Assembly: GCA_900708905.1 (NCBI GenBank) | Contig: CAADRB010000025.1 | Coordinates: 2,267,360-2,331,359, forward strand | Length of the DNA: 64,000 bases | Source of the DNA: Hymenolepis diminuta | Taxonomy: Eukaryota > Platyhelminthes > Cestoda > Cyclophyllidea > Hymenolepididae | Direction of reading: 5' to 3' | Part shown: positions 1-12,100 of the stretch, in pieces | Layout of the letters: every line of letters begins with the position of its first letter | Position numbering within the stretch: position 1 is the stretch's first letter | Program-made: the position numbers and the translations under genes | Notes under the pieces: generated by a model | Told to the model about the DNA's origin: nothing | The model's database searches: none | The model's input: only the letters and a program-made list of their open reading frames with translations

Positions 1-1162
1 GATACGATTTGAACAATGGGATGCACGAAGTTTAACTTACTGTTTACTGAAAAGTAAAAAACCTGAAATACGGAGATTTCAGTCCTGAATCTAGATTATT
101 CATTTTGGTAGAGCTGCGATTGGTGTCCTCTTTTCTTATAACCCTTTTGGGTATGAGATTTTGAATTGGAACCGGTAGTACATTCAATTTTCTTATTCCC
201 GCATTTCGCCAATCAATTGGCATCTGTCCGAAAGCTAAAGATAATGTATATTTATAATCAACTCCTCGAATAAATTGTCAGGGATTTGGATCAGAGCTGC
301 GTTTGAAGATTCTGTTCTTCTGTAGATCTCCAAATTGCACAACACATGTTACAAGGCGTGGTCGAATACTGTTAGACACATTTTAGAAGCCTATGCATCT
401 TTGGATCCGGCAATGCTCCTTTGCTGGATGGATGATGCTATATCATCATCTGTTGCTCTTGCGCTTTCGATAGGACTCCTTTTTCTGCGGTGTTATAATC
501 AACAAGAACTTCTACTGTCATTTTTCCAAATATTTAAGCCTTATCAAAGGCTAGGGTGATTAAAACGCTACTTATCAGAATGTCATCTGCAATGTTTACA
601 TCAGATTCTGCATAAACCTCTTCAAAAGATCGTTTGAAAAAGCAGCAATATATGCTCCCAGGGTTGAGAATAGAGGGCATTAAAAATTCTGGGTCTTCGA
701 ACCAAATCCATCTACCCCTTCTGCATTCCCTCCTCTGAATAGCATAATGTGGGGTATATGTGCATAACCCTGGTACAAGTTTGCCAGATTTTCAACTTAA
801 ATCAATTCGGCAAATAAGTGATATTTTTGAAAAACTATAGATGAGAATAAAGCTTTATAACATATTTAAAGGGTTAATCGGGCAAAAAATTGTAGCAAAA
901 TTAACCTAACAGAATCCTCGAAAATTTAGTTTTTCTAAATTGCTAAATATAAATGATTTTGCCAAATTTATCCTTTAAATTGACCTTCACATCCTTTGTT
1001 TAAATGAGCACCTTCCTCTCTTTATTTTCAAGCCTCGGATAATTGGCATAAGAAATAAAATCGATCAAGCGTTAAAATTAGATGACTGTTGGCATTTGGC
1101 AAAGCTCGAGCGTATGGATTTGGGCAGCTTTTATCGCAACTTAATGATGCTATCTATCACTC

Positions 1163-1206
1163 ACGCTCTCACTCTCCCTCCCTCTCTCTCTCTCGCTTTC
1201 GCTCTA
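1163..1206. repeat. CT-rich low-complexity tract
   Basis: A near-pure pyrimidine run (ctccctccctctctctctctc). It may be the purine-rich core of a family C copy in inverse orientation. Confidence 0.6.
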
Positions 1207-1649
1207 CCTCTTCTATTGCAGCAGCGCAGCGGCTGCGATGTAGAGATGAAAGGCGAACAGGTTAAATGGGCATGAGAGGGGTTTTTATGGATCCTCTATC
1301 ATGTTACGAATTTCACAGAGAAGGATCGGAATATAACTCAGGGTTCTAAAATAAGAATTACATATGATGACACGCTGTTAAACTATCTTTTTTTATTAAC
1401 ATTCTGCAGTCTCATTGATAGTAGAACTCTCATTTAAATAACCCTTCCCTAATTATTATTAACCACTATGGTCGGTCATTCTAATAAATGAATGCCTTCT
1501 AGCGATCATAATCCGAAACTTCTGACGTCAATCGCTACTCCATTGGTTCACCGCAGAACCCTTTAAAGATAAATGCCAAGATTGATGAAAGAAAGTTACC
1601 CCCTACGTTCATTTGGAAGTCGTTTTATTCAGTTTTCTTCTTGGGTAGG

Positions 1650-1840
1650 AAGGTAGTTTCATATAGCTACTTTGGTGAAAATCTAGAATTCCACAACTTT
1701 TTTTATTAGCAAGAATTAGCCAGTGCAATTTGCCTTTTCGTACCGATAGGTATCGATCTCTTGACCTCTGACTTTATGATTTAGTAACTTAACCTCTACC
1801 CCCCAGGAACCCGTTGAAGAGAAGACTTTTCTAAGATCCA
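1650..1840 (-). repeat. Copy of the tRNA-derived SINE family
   Basis: Plus-strand blocks are gtgaaaatctagaattcc, tttttattagcaagaattagccag, ccgataggtatcgatctcttg and acctctgactttatgattt, ending near gtaacttaacctctacccc. Confidence 0.45.
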
Positions 1841-2059
1841 TCATCTCCAAAATGAATAGCATTCTAGACCTAGTCTTGTGAAATGCTAACATTTCGCTTC
1901 TGATCTCTTGATCAGTATGATTGAACATATTATTCACTGAATATGCGCCGATAAGACTCGATTTTGCGATCCCCAACTTGCCTGAAGTGCATGTGAACCG
2001 TTAAATAGTGAGTGAGGACATTACCCTTTAATTAAAAATATTTCTGCCAAATGGTTTCC

Positions 2060-2310
2060 TTGTTCCTATCAATCTTGTTGCGGTGCCTCTTACTGCTGGT
2101 TGGAATTTTCACAGTATTAAGTTGCCAAACCTTAAATCTTAGGTTGCATAGGTCCCACACCAGTGCCATTAAATTACTAGTCCCAGTTTATCCGAAGGTA
2201 GAAACATCGAGAGTGTTCCCATACTTTTATTTATTAATTATTTGCCTTAGTTTCAATAGATAGTGTAAAGCTAATGTATTCAAGAGGCCACCGAAAATAC
2301 AGTGAGCGGT
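2060..2310 (+). repeat. Interspersed repeat family B, copy 1
   Basis: It shares ordered blocks with 9,130-9,290 and 38,920-39,215: ctcttactgctggttggaat, attaagttgccaaaccttaaatc, ccattaaattactagtcccag, tttatccgaaggtagaaac, and later gaggccaccgaaaatacagtgag. The short open frame here is incidental. Confidence 0.45.
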
Positions 2311-3179
2311 ACCCATATCTCTTCTACTCTGTATTTAGTGAAAATTGTCAGTGCAAACGATTGTAGTTACCTGCTTCTCCCTTTCGCCTACTGTCCTGGC
2401 CCGGCAAATAAGACGTATATTTTCTTTTCCTTTATTCTCCTCAACTTTGATTTCTTTTCTTGCAAAACATATCCTTGTGATTCTTCCGCCAGAAATCTAT
2501 CGATTTATAAATATTTCGAGTAGTGACATTAATTACTTCAATTTCTACCGCTGGATTACATGATTAGCGCTTTCTACAATTAACTGAAATTTACGGCACT
2601 AGAATAATAACCATAAAGCCTAGAATATCTGAACCACATCTCAGGCCGGCAAATTCCCAGTCCTAATGTACTCAGAATAAGAAGACGTGAGATTAACTAA
2701 GTATATCATTCAAGTGAAGAAAATAGGCTATATCTTGTTGGGACCAGAGTGTCAATAAACAGCCAAACTAGATTAAGGCCGGCCAATGACTCAATAACAA
2801 AATCAAATGCAGAATTAGTAGGTTTTTCGGAAATATATCCTGATTAAAACGATTCATTGACCGAGGTCCTCAATACCACCTGTCTTATTACAAAGATAAT
2901 GTCTTTTTCATAATTTGGGGCGTAGTGAGACTGTCAAAGTATGAATTAAAAGATCTTTTCTGAACGAAACGGTCATTACTTCTAATAAGCAAATGGATCG
3001 TTTCAATATGTCACCTATATGTCAAGAACTTTCTTTCATACCGACTCTCAACGTTTGAAGTAATTTTAAGGATGAATTTATATCTGCAGAACATTTTAAA
3101 AATTTTCCTTTGATACTCAATCAAACTATTTGACTTAAACCTGAAATAAAAACGTCTGTATATAAACTACAGTTAGCTA

Positions 3180-3420
3180 CATTTCTCTTGTAGCTGTTTG
3201 TGGAGCAGAACAACAAGAGCTGACTGGGCCAAAATGTATTGATCAAACCACAGTGAGGAATCAAGCAAGTAAGAGAGAGAGGTCTGAGGAACAGAGGAAA
3301 TGAGAGAGAAGCGGAGGAGCCAGCAGCTGACAACCGTATATCACTTTATATGAGTCCCTTGGGCGAGGAAGTACGTGAGGACATAAGTGCAGGTGTGCAA
3401 CGCTCATTCAAGAACCACTT
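3180..3420 (+). repeat. GA-rich interspersed repeat family C, copy 1
   Basis: It aligns with 50,640-50,950: gagctgactgggccaaaatgtattgatca against gagttgagtaggccaaagtgtgttaatca, followed by a purine-rich stretch with agtaagagagag and then acgagtcacttggacaagaacgtgtgtgag-like sequence. Confidence 0.5.
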
Positions 3421-5529
3421 AATTAACTTATGCTGATAATTAAAATAAACCACTTGAGGACACAGGATAGTTATCCGCATGGGGTTTGAGGTTGCAGTAG
3501 GGTCAACCACTTCAAGCACTACTATGGGGCCGAGATAGTTAGGTCTCGGTGATTAGTGATGACATAGATGAAAATTTCGGAGACGCGTAGGGATTCATCC
3601 TTTACTCTCCTTCCGCGATGTTTTTATCACTTGTAAAACGACTGTCTGAGTCTGGCATGTTCTTCAATATGACCTTATTGCGCGATCAGCTTGTCACTTT
3701 CGCCTTATCAGACTCCCAAATGACAAAAAAAGTATGGAACAAAGGTACTATAAAATATAACCTGTAGGTATCTTCTGCTAATTTCATAAATTTCTTTTTT
3801 TAAAGTATTTCTCATTTTTTTGCCGAAATGCCAAAAAATCCCAGAAAAGGGGTCAGAGAGTTCATTTTTCTGTAGTTTTGGATATTATAGCTACAAATAA
3901 ACTGTAAATAACACAAACACGATTGCATTCAGAAACTCGAAGCTCATACGATGAATTTAATCCCTTATGAAAAAGAGGGAAATTCAATGCTTTCAGAATT
4001 CAATTAAGATCTTGACGTTTTTCGATCTTTGTTCCATCTGCTACTTAAGTATTTACTCGTTTCGGATGTTCAGATTTCATCCTGTGATAAAAATATGTAA
4101 AAGTTGTTTTTGGATGTGGCCTTCTTCCGCCATGAAATTCCGAAACTCCAGAGACCCAACCCAGATACCCACTAACCGTTACTTGGACGCCTTAGATGAC
4201 GTCAGAACTGAATCATGAGAGAACCAGTATCCAAACTTATGGATCAACAGCTTTCGTCAGTTGATGCTGGATTAAAGAGACACAAATACTTTTTCATTCT
4301 ATAAAAATTAAATCAACAATTTTAATGCTCTTTTTTTCAATTTGACATCTTTGTTAAAATGAACCAGAAGTAGTGGTCATTGATAATCTTTAGTAATTTG
4401 AGCAGAGTTTACTATTCGAAGATTCCGAGTCAATACCAAGTTCTTGGATTTGTAGGTTAGTTTTGGGGGATTATAAAGCTTTAACCGTGATTTTTGGAGT
4501 TTATTGAATTGTGGATTAGTTTGTGTGATTGGTTATGCAACTTCGATTTATTTAATATTTATTGTATTAATTATTAGACTAGTTAGGCTCTATTCCATCA
4601 CATTCAGTTCATTACGATATTCGTTGAACCAATTTCCACTGAATACTTGAATCTCCTTTATTAATATGCGATATGCCAGATCTTGGTATAGAATCGTAAA
4701 GTTCAAATTTCTCACTTAAAGGATCTTCTGGAGATTGAGCCTCAAAAAGGAAGACTAAATCCCTTATCCACTGTAATAATAGGTTTATGGAGGATAGAAA
4801 GTGTACGGCTTTTAAATTTTGGTCCAGTGAGAAAAGAGATCCTTGAGACTTTATAATTGCCTCTTCAGTACTTTGGCATTCTTTTTTAAGTCTTGACTTG
4901 CAACATTTAGTTCTGAAGGTTACATTTATGAAAAATTCTTCCCATCGTTTTGTTGAGCAGTCCTAAATTTGGAATAGTTATATGAAAATGCTCATCCGGC
5001 AGCGCACAAAAGGAGAGCGGTTACTTGGCCAATTTTTTCTTATTACGGTTTGTACCAACTCGCATACACAAATATGATTTATTTAAACGAAATATAATAA
5101 TGGGATTATTGTAGGAGAAGCTCCATATTTGAAGATACCAGTGTGTGACCGAAAACTAGCTGAGCTGGTGTCCTCTCTAACCGCACGAACTAAACCATCG
5201 CAAGACAAAAATAAGACAGATTAGGTTATTAGGGCTGAACAGAGTGACGGCCGGGATTAGTTGACAGTGAAAATCCATAAATTGTTTAAAGGTGGATGAA
5301 ATCAGTAGAATGAAAGAAGAAATGAAAGTGAAAGACCGGGAATGAAGTCCCTGCACATTCAAAGTTAATTCATATACAATTTACTAATATTTTGAGGCAT
5401 TTTCGGAATTAATCAATTAATTAATTAAAATTATTGGTTTCGGATATTTATAAGCAATTTTCAATATTTTATTTTAAGATTTCGATACTTTTTTGGCTTA
5501 ATAGTGTGGGGTTCACAACGCTAACAAGG

Positions 5530-5660
5530 CTGATTGAATCACGTGCGCTAGAGCTCACCACGGGAAGTGCGGTCATGTAACCGGTCGCGTTGAGAACGAG
5601 CGCGGCCGTGTGTGCAGAGACCTCCCCAACCAATCAGCAATCAAGATCCCTGCAGCCCAG
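5530..5660 (+). promoter_or_regulatory. GC-rich putative promoter upstream of RanBP9
   Basis: A short CpG-rich patch stands out in AT-rich DNA about 400-520 bases before the first proposed ATG. It contains CACGTG (5540-5545), several CG dinucleotides (cgagcgcggccg) and CCAATCA with CCAAT at 5630-5634. An AT-rich TATTTAA follows near 5670. The elements suit a promoter, but no transcription start is demonstrated. Confidence 0.4.
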
Positions 5661-6056
5661 CATGGTTTTGTATTTAATGGCTAAGCATTTATGAAAAAGA
5701 AAGGAAGTGGTCAGTAAACCCTCTCCACTCATCATCTTTCTGGTTCTTACCACGTTGAGCATAGCTTAGCTAATTTGGGAGTGAATTGATAATAGAAGAC
5801 TCTGCTAGAGGCTATTCGGACTGCTTAGGAGGATTACTTAGGTGTAGCATCCGCTACAGAACTTTCTATGAATTTGCATATGTAAACTGAGTTGTATATT
5901 CTATATTGATCTTATTCACACTTAGATCAGAATAACAGCTTTTGTTATTTTTAGGAAAAGACGCAGCTAGGTGACTAGAATAAAATTTTCTTTTCTGGTC
6001 TGAATTCTTATTCTCTTCAGTTTTACTCAGCAAATTTACTGCGAGTTGTGATTGAA

Positions 6057-6177
6057 ATGTGGCAAACCGACGTCAACTATTCTTCACCTGGCATTGATTT
6101 CAACATCAAAAGCCGCTCTGCCGCTGTTGCTGATACTATTGTCAAAGTCCTGGAGAGAAAGGTTGTGGTAATGGCAG
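6057..6177 (+). CDS. RANBP9: Putative first coding exon of the RanBP9 gene
   Basis: ATG at 6057 opens 40 codons plus one base, then a GT donor at 6178. The leftover base joins in frame to an exon starting at 11913 (split codon GCA), just before the MMEP sequence that leads into the SPRY region. Phase agreement and coding-like composition support it. The intron would be 5.7 kb. A good acceptor (ttctcttcag) ends at 6020, 36 bases before the ATG. It could be the end of a 5' UTR intron or a spliced-leader acceptor. The frame stays open upstream of the ATG, so an earlier start is possible. Alternatively the protein starts at the ATG at 11915 or 11918, and this exon belongs to the 5' UTR or to something else. 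Confidence 0.5.
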
Positions 6178-9100
6178 GTATTGTTTACTCTCTATAGAGA
6201 GTGAATGTTTTCACCCTTCGTTAACAGAATAAATAAACAAACTGTGGAAATGGGATCGGTGTTCAATAACATTTTAGAAATGGGAAACATAGTGGTTTTT
6301 TGCTTATATATAATTTAGAATAACTCTCATTTGTGGTGCTTAAGTAATTAAAAATGGAAGTGTATATCACTAAAACAGTATAGTTTATTTTTGATAGTAA
6401 GAAACAAAGTATGGCCAAGATAGTATGCGAGTGGGTGGTTACTCTAATCTACAGCTAATTCATCAAGTTTTGAATCATGGCAGGCGTAAATGTTTGCAAT
6501 TATTACTTATTGAAGCGCAATTATTACTGTATTATCACCCATTCCTGGACATTCATTCCGGTTTCCAAAATAGTTACTATCTCGTTTTCTCACCCCCGAT
6601 CATCTCTATCGGTATGCGTCAATGCCACCATTTGTTAATCACCAAGATGGCAGTGATAACAGCTCGCAAGGTAGTGACAATTTACCTCAGACTAAGATGT
6701 ACTCAGGAGTAAATAAGTTAATCTGTAACACCATAATATTTAATGGTATGAAGCATAAAGTTCCACTCTTATCGATAGAATTGTTCAAAATTACCGGAAT
6801 TACTTTTGCTGCTCACTTGGCCTATGTTATCGAGTTTGCTCCAATTCAATTATGCATTGCTTTCTTTGTACATCTGGCAGGTTTAGTCTGCAATTAATTC
6901 TTCCCAATTAGTCATTTGCCACCAAGTCTGCTTGAACGTCGTATGCATCCACATAAAGTGTCTTTTTTTCTGATTAGCCAATTGTTTTTTCTCCCTCTCA
7001 TAATTCCATGGGACTATTATTTTAGGGCAAAGATGTCTTTCTTAAAAGAAACCAGCAGTACCCTAATCTCCACCTTGAGTTCCATAGAAGTCATCCTTCG
7101 TCTTATTTATCTTGTGATAATAATCAGTAAAGCAGTGACTTTGTGACAAACCAATCATTAATTAGTCCCTTGGTTGTTTACTGATTTATCGTCGTATCCG
7201 GATATTTGCACGAGACGAGATATCCGAAAATTTTTCTGATAAATAAATATGGTTTTTAGTGACTGTTAGTGTTTATTTTTATTTAAACCTAACAGAATTA
7301 GATGGTGAGTGAAGGAGTTCATCATTTTATCAGTCAAAGGAAGAAGCGACTACGTAGACTATAATAGGTCTCAGTATGGCGGATTAAGATACCAAAGCCA
7401 AATTGTTATATGATTTGAAAAATGGGGAATCGATTATCTTCAAAATAAAAAAGAACCCTATAAGTTTAGCAGAAGACTGGGAGATAACGGCAGAGTAAGT
7501 AAAACGTAGATAGTTAAGAGTCACTACGAGAACGATTGCAAAAATTTATGAAACTTATTTAGTCAAACTTGCTCTGATAACGAGACTTCCTGGATAATTT
7601 CCATTATCATTACTCCTACTGTATACATAAATCAAATGACTTCAAATTTGAATGCCTTAATTATCATTACCACTGGAGGGAGAGAGTGTGTTTGGAAGAG
7701 ATTCGGGTGGTCGATGCCAATGCAGATGTGGTGCGTGCATATATTGCTGTTTATGTAGGGGGCAAATGAGTAAAACAGAGAGTCCGGAGACACAAAGGAA
7801 TTAGGATGAAGTCCTACTCGCAGTAATTTTCCAAATGAACTTTGCAAAGATGATCTTAAATCGGTCGACGAAAGGTTTGCAGCCCAGATAATTTATGAGT
7901 ACAAAGAAAGAAAAGTTTAATTTATTGAAAATTAAAGAACCCACCATGTACTAATCAGAGTGTGCTTAAATGCAACTTATTTCTATTTATGTTAATCATA
8001 GTCTTCTACCATTATAGTACGAAGTCAATTTATCGTCTATTCGTCTCCGAGGCAGACTTCCTGCCTGCTCTTTTTTTTGTGAATTTAATTTCATTTTACT
8101 AGAGAAATTTTTCAGTTAAGTAACTTAAATGCATTGGGAAAAAATTTATCCCATAAATACACTTTTATTTCAGCTATTAATTGTAATTTATTGTTGAAAC
8201 TTAAGTAAAATATATAGTTAACCAGAAAGTTCTATAAAAATTTGGAATTGATATTTATATTCTCTCATACTTATGTCAAAGTGGATGGTGGGAAGCATAA
8301 CTAACTTTGCATAATTGCATTAACTAGATTATATTATATCTATATTAATATTAACTGTAATGTGGAAAAATTTCAGTCAAATTCGTGACTGGTTGTGAAT
8401 ATTAAGATTCTTCGACATATTTTGTTCTCCTCAAATCACCTTATCGATTCTATTTGCTTGTTTCTAAAAATATATTCATGGTGAAGCCAAAAATTTACAA
8501 TTTATAATCATGGAGAAGTATTTAAACATGAAGATGATGTTTCAGAAGGGAGTCTGAATCAGTCAGAGAGGTAAAGTAGAGTCATAGTATAACAGAATCT
8601 TGATACTTCTAAGTTAGGGATTCATTTGGTTAGATTTCTTTTTTGATTACTAATTTTGGTTTCCTTCAAAAATACCTGCAGAATATTCGGGATTCGGTTC
8701 CTGCTCTCCTTACCTGAAGATTTGCTCCCTTATTATGATAATTTCCTTTTGTATGGTAATGCCTATTAGAAGTTTTCGAAGTTAATTGACCAGTAGGTTC
8801 AACTGGACGGTTGGTCAATATATCATTTTGATATATTTATCTCTTCTCGTTTAGCTAGGAACCTCCTAATTGAGCATGCTATTATTTCAAAATCTGGAAG
8901 CCCAGATTTGTTCATCTTTCTAGGACACCAACAAATGTCAAGAGGTTATTTATACGATATAAATACATCATTAATAGCGTTTGAGGTTATTTTCTAGGGT
9001 ATTATGGATCTGTTTATATTAATTATCATTATAGATCACATAAAAATGACATGAGGAATCAAACCCAAATACGCTTCAATACGCGTCATTTATTTATTCA

Positions 9101-12100
9101 AATGCTAAAATTAATTCTTGATATTTAAGATATGGTATATTGATGTGGCACAAGATTGGAACTTTCTGCTGCTTCTAGGATGCATCTAGTATTAAGCCAC
9201 TAAACATTAAGTCTGGGATGGGCTAAAACCTTCATCCCAAAAACCGCTAAATTGTCAGCCCCATCGAATCCGAAAATCCTAAGACTGGATAATAACTGTT
9301 TGTGTCAATCCAACTAAGGTACAAAAAGGTCTGTGTTTCGGTGTTTGTTTTACGTAATTTTAACAGAAAAATAGACAAAGGGAGGCTTCTAAGTCATAGT
9401 CTGCGCCTTGAATATGAGACAAGATATATAATTCTCATCAGTTGATGAGTGACACGTCAATATTTAGAAATGGCATCCCTTGATTACCTGAATACAAATT
9501 ACCATAGTGTGCCCCGGTGGGGCAGTAGTCATTGTGCACGTCAGTCAGGTCGGACAGTTTACACATCACTGTTTAATTCTAATCAGCTAAAGAATCCGAT
9601 ATGAGTTTCGCATAAAAATTGTTTCTGTTGGTGTTCGTTCATAAGCATGTTAATTGCGAAATTTGAAAAAAGAAGGAAATCTTTAGGAAGGCAGGCTTTA
9701 TTGATTATTATTGCCTTATGCCTTATATTCAAACGAATAAGGAGTAAATCCATTTAAAAGAACGCGCATATCGATTCTGTATTGATCACTTATGTCAATA
9801 GCTCAACAGATAACATGGTCTTAACAAACAATGGTAATTCTTCAGTGGTTAAAATTGTGGTATCCTGGTTATCAGTGTCTCTCTAACCGGTATGCTCCTT
9901 TTGGACAAGGTGACTTGAGTGTGATAGGACTTCTCCAATTCTAAAAGCGTCCACTTTGTCTATCAAATCAAATATAACTGATACAATATAATTTAAAGTG
10001 CTCTAGTCCAGATATGTTCTTTCCGGAAGTCTTTCTTCTTTTTACTCCATAGGATATTGGACGTCGCTTTTATTTAGACTATTGTTGCTTTAAACTCAGC
10101 TGACAATTGCTATTCTTGTTCAGTTGAAAACTCTTCCAAAATGCCAAAGGATTGTGGTAAATTTCATTGATAAGAGCGCATAAAACGCATTGAATAGAGC
10201 AATTGGACAAGGGGAAAGTCAGTCAGTTCTTGTGTCGAGATTTTCAAAAAGGGTTGAACTATTACTTATTTAATAGCTCATATCAGATTCATTCTAACTC
10301 TCAGTTGACAACATTTTTTGATCATCTCATAGTGTGAACAAACGACGACTAGACACAGTTGCCCCAGCTCTGCGGACCCTTCAATCGTGTTCTGTCCCTA
10401 TTTCTTATTTCCCCTCTTCCCCATTTAACGTTAGTACCTGTCATAAACTGTGACCGCAATCCCCAGTAACAGTTTTGGTTCTAATGACCTGACCAGGCCC
10501 GAGATGATAACTGGCGATGAAAATTATCGGGGATATGGTATTCTGCCACCTGGTCTTTATTTACGGCGAACAACTTTCTATAGAATTTGGAAACTGGGAT
10601 GAATGCTAATGAGGAGATTGAAAAGTTTCTGATCACTTACCACGGAGTTAAATCCTAATCGATGGAAGATGATAGTAAGTATTATTGAGCACCGTCTTCA
10701 CTGATCTTTTAAATTTTAGTAAATCAGCTACAGATTCAAAAAACTGCATATACGTAGAATAGCCAGGCTATGTTTGTTGCACCAGTCAATATCAAATAAA
10801 CCAACGGTATTTTACTCATTATAAGCATTCAAAATATTTTGAACAGTCTATCCTTCAGGACAGACTTTATTTGGGTGAGAAGATCATTACATGAATACAG
10901 AGTCAACCTTCTTTCATAGGCATGAGACATAGAAATTTTAAAAAATGATATAATGGAAAAGCGACATTAATTCGGATGAAGTTGAGGACAACCGTGAAGT
11001 TTCTAAACATAAATGCATGCCAGACATACGTGCTTTCAAAATATTGGTTAGAGATTGATAAGTTTGGTGGATATTTCCGATAATGAGTCAAATTATATGA
11101 TATATCTGAATTGTAAAAAATATAAACATTGAGTTTCTGAAACAAACACGAAATAAAGTATGAGACATTCATTAATACACACTCTCAAACTGCACCAATT
11201 TTATTTATGGTTTTAAAAATATCCACTTCTTAGGATAAAAAAATCACGTAAATTTTATACAGTCCCATATAAAATCAGAATGCAAAAATACAACTTATCT
11301 AATAAATCCAGCACGTAAACTCAGTGTTCGAAGGTAATATTAGGGTGCAAATGGGAATAAAATGAACGGAGTTCGACAATTCAGAGAACATCTATAAGCG
11401 GCCAAATTGCCGAACACCATCTAAAGTTATACATCAAGTGATATTGAAATATATTGTAAAAGGAAAAAATAATTCGGTCCATAAAATGGAGTTAAATTTA
11501 AGAGTTCATTTTTTTATATTGTGTCATCTTGAAAATTCAAGTAAAGGGGAATTTCGCCAACTATGATAGAGTTAGAATAAACTCAAAAAAACATTTGCAA
11601 TAAAGTAAATCTTAAGGGATTATAAAGTTTTCCTTAATAACTTGACAAGCTTATTAACCTGTGAAGGAAAATTGAACGAAGTGTTAAGCTAATTTCAGAA
11701 TAATTGATAGCTACTGAAATTTAAAATATTATTAATTGTGCGGCCAAAGACAATCAATAAACAATGCTTAATGTTACTAATTTTTCCATTCATTTAAAAT
11801 AAAATCTTGAAATCGATAATTATTTTGATTTTTTTTGTTTGCCTCTTATTGTTTAACTTTTCTGCAAAACATCCGATCATTTTGAGTTGCCGGCATCAGC
11901 TGTTGAGATTAGCAATGATGGAGCCGGTTTTGAGACGAGGCAATGAACTTCAACCGCGGATTATTAATTCTCTTTATCCTATTGCAATTCGCTATAACGC
12001 AACTTTGCCAAAATGTTTCGTACAGTATAAGGATTATTCAAGTTTCCCTGCATGGGAGGAAACTTTGAAAATCCAAGGTAAAATGAAATTAGAAATATTT

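Larger units (their letters stand above)
1..5529. other. Upstream region without a recognised gene
   Basis: Open frames here are 61-86 codons, consistent with chance in AT-rich DNA, and show no family motif. Apart from the SINE copy near 1,650, repeat B near 2,060 and repeat C near 3,180, I see nothing to annotate. An exon of a neighbouring gene could be missed. Confidence 0.5.

Noticed and set aside
2051..2263. Short plus-strand frame with a hydrophobic start as a secreted peptide gene
   Set aside because: It coincides with an interspersed repeat that recurs at 9.2 and 39.0 kb without an open frame.
11807..11912. Hydrophobic N-terminal extension of RanBP9 reading through from 11807
   Set aside because: The frame there begins with TTG, not ATG, and the stretch looks like the AT-rich end of an intron. 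An acceptor at 11912 fits the phase of the exon at 6057.
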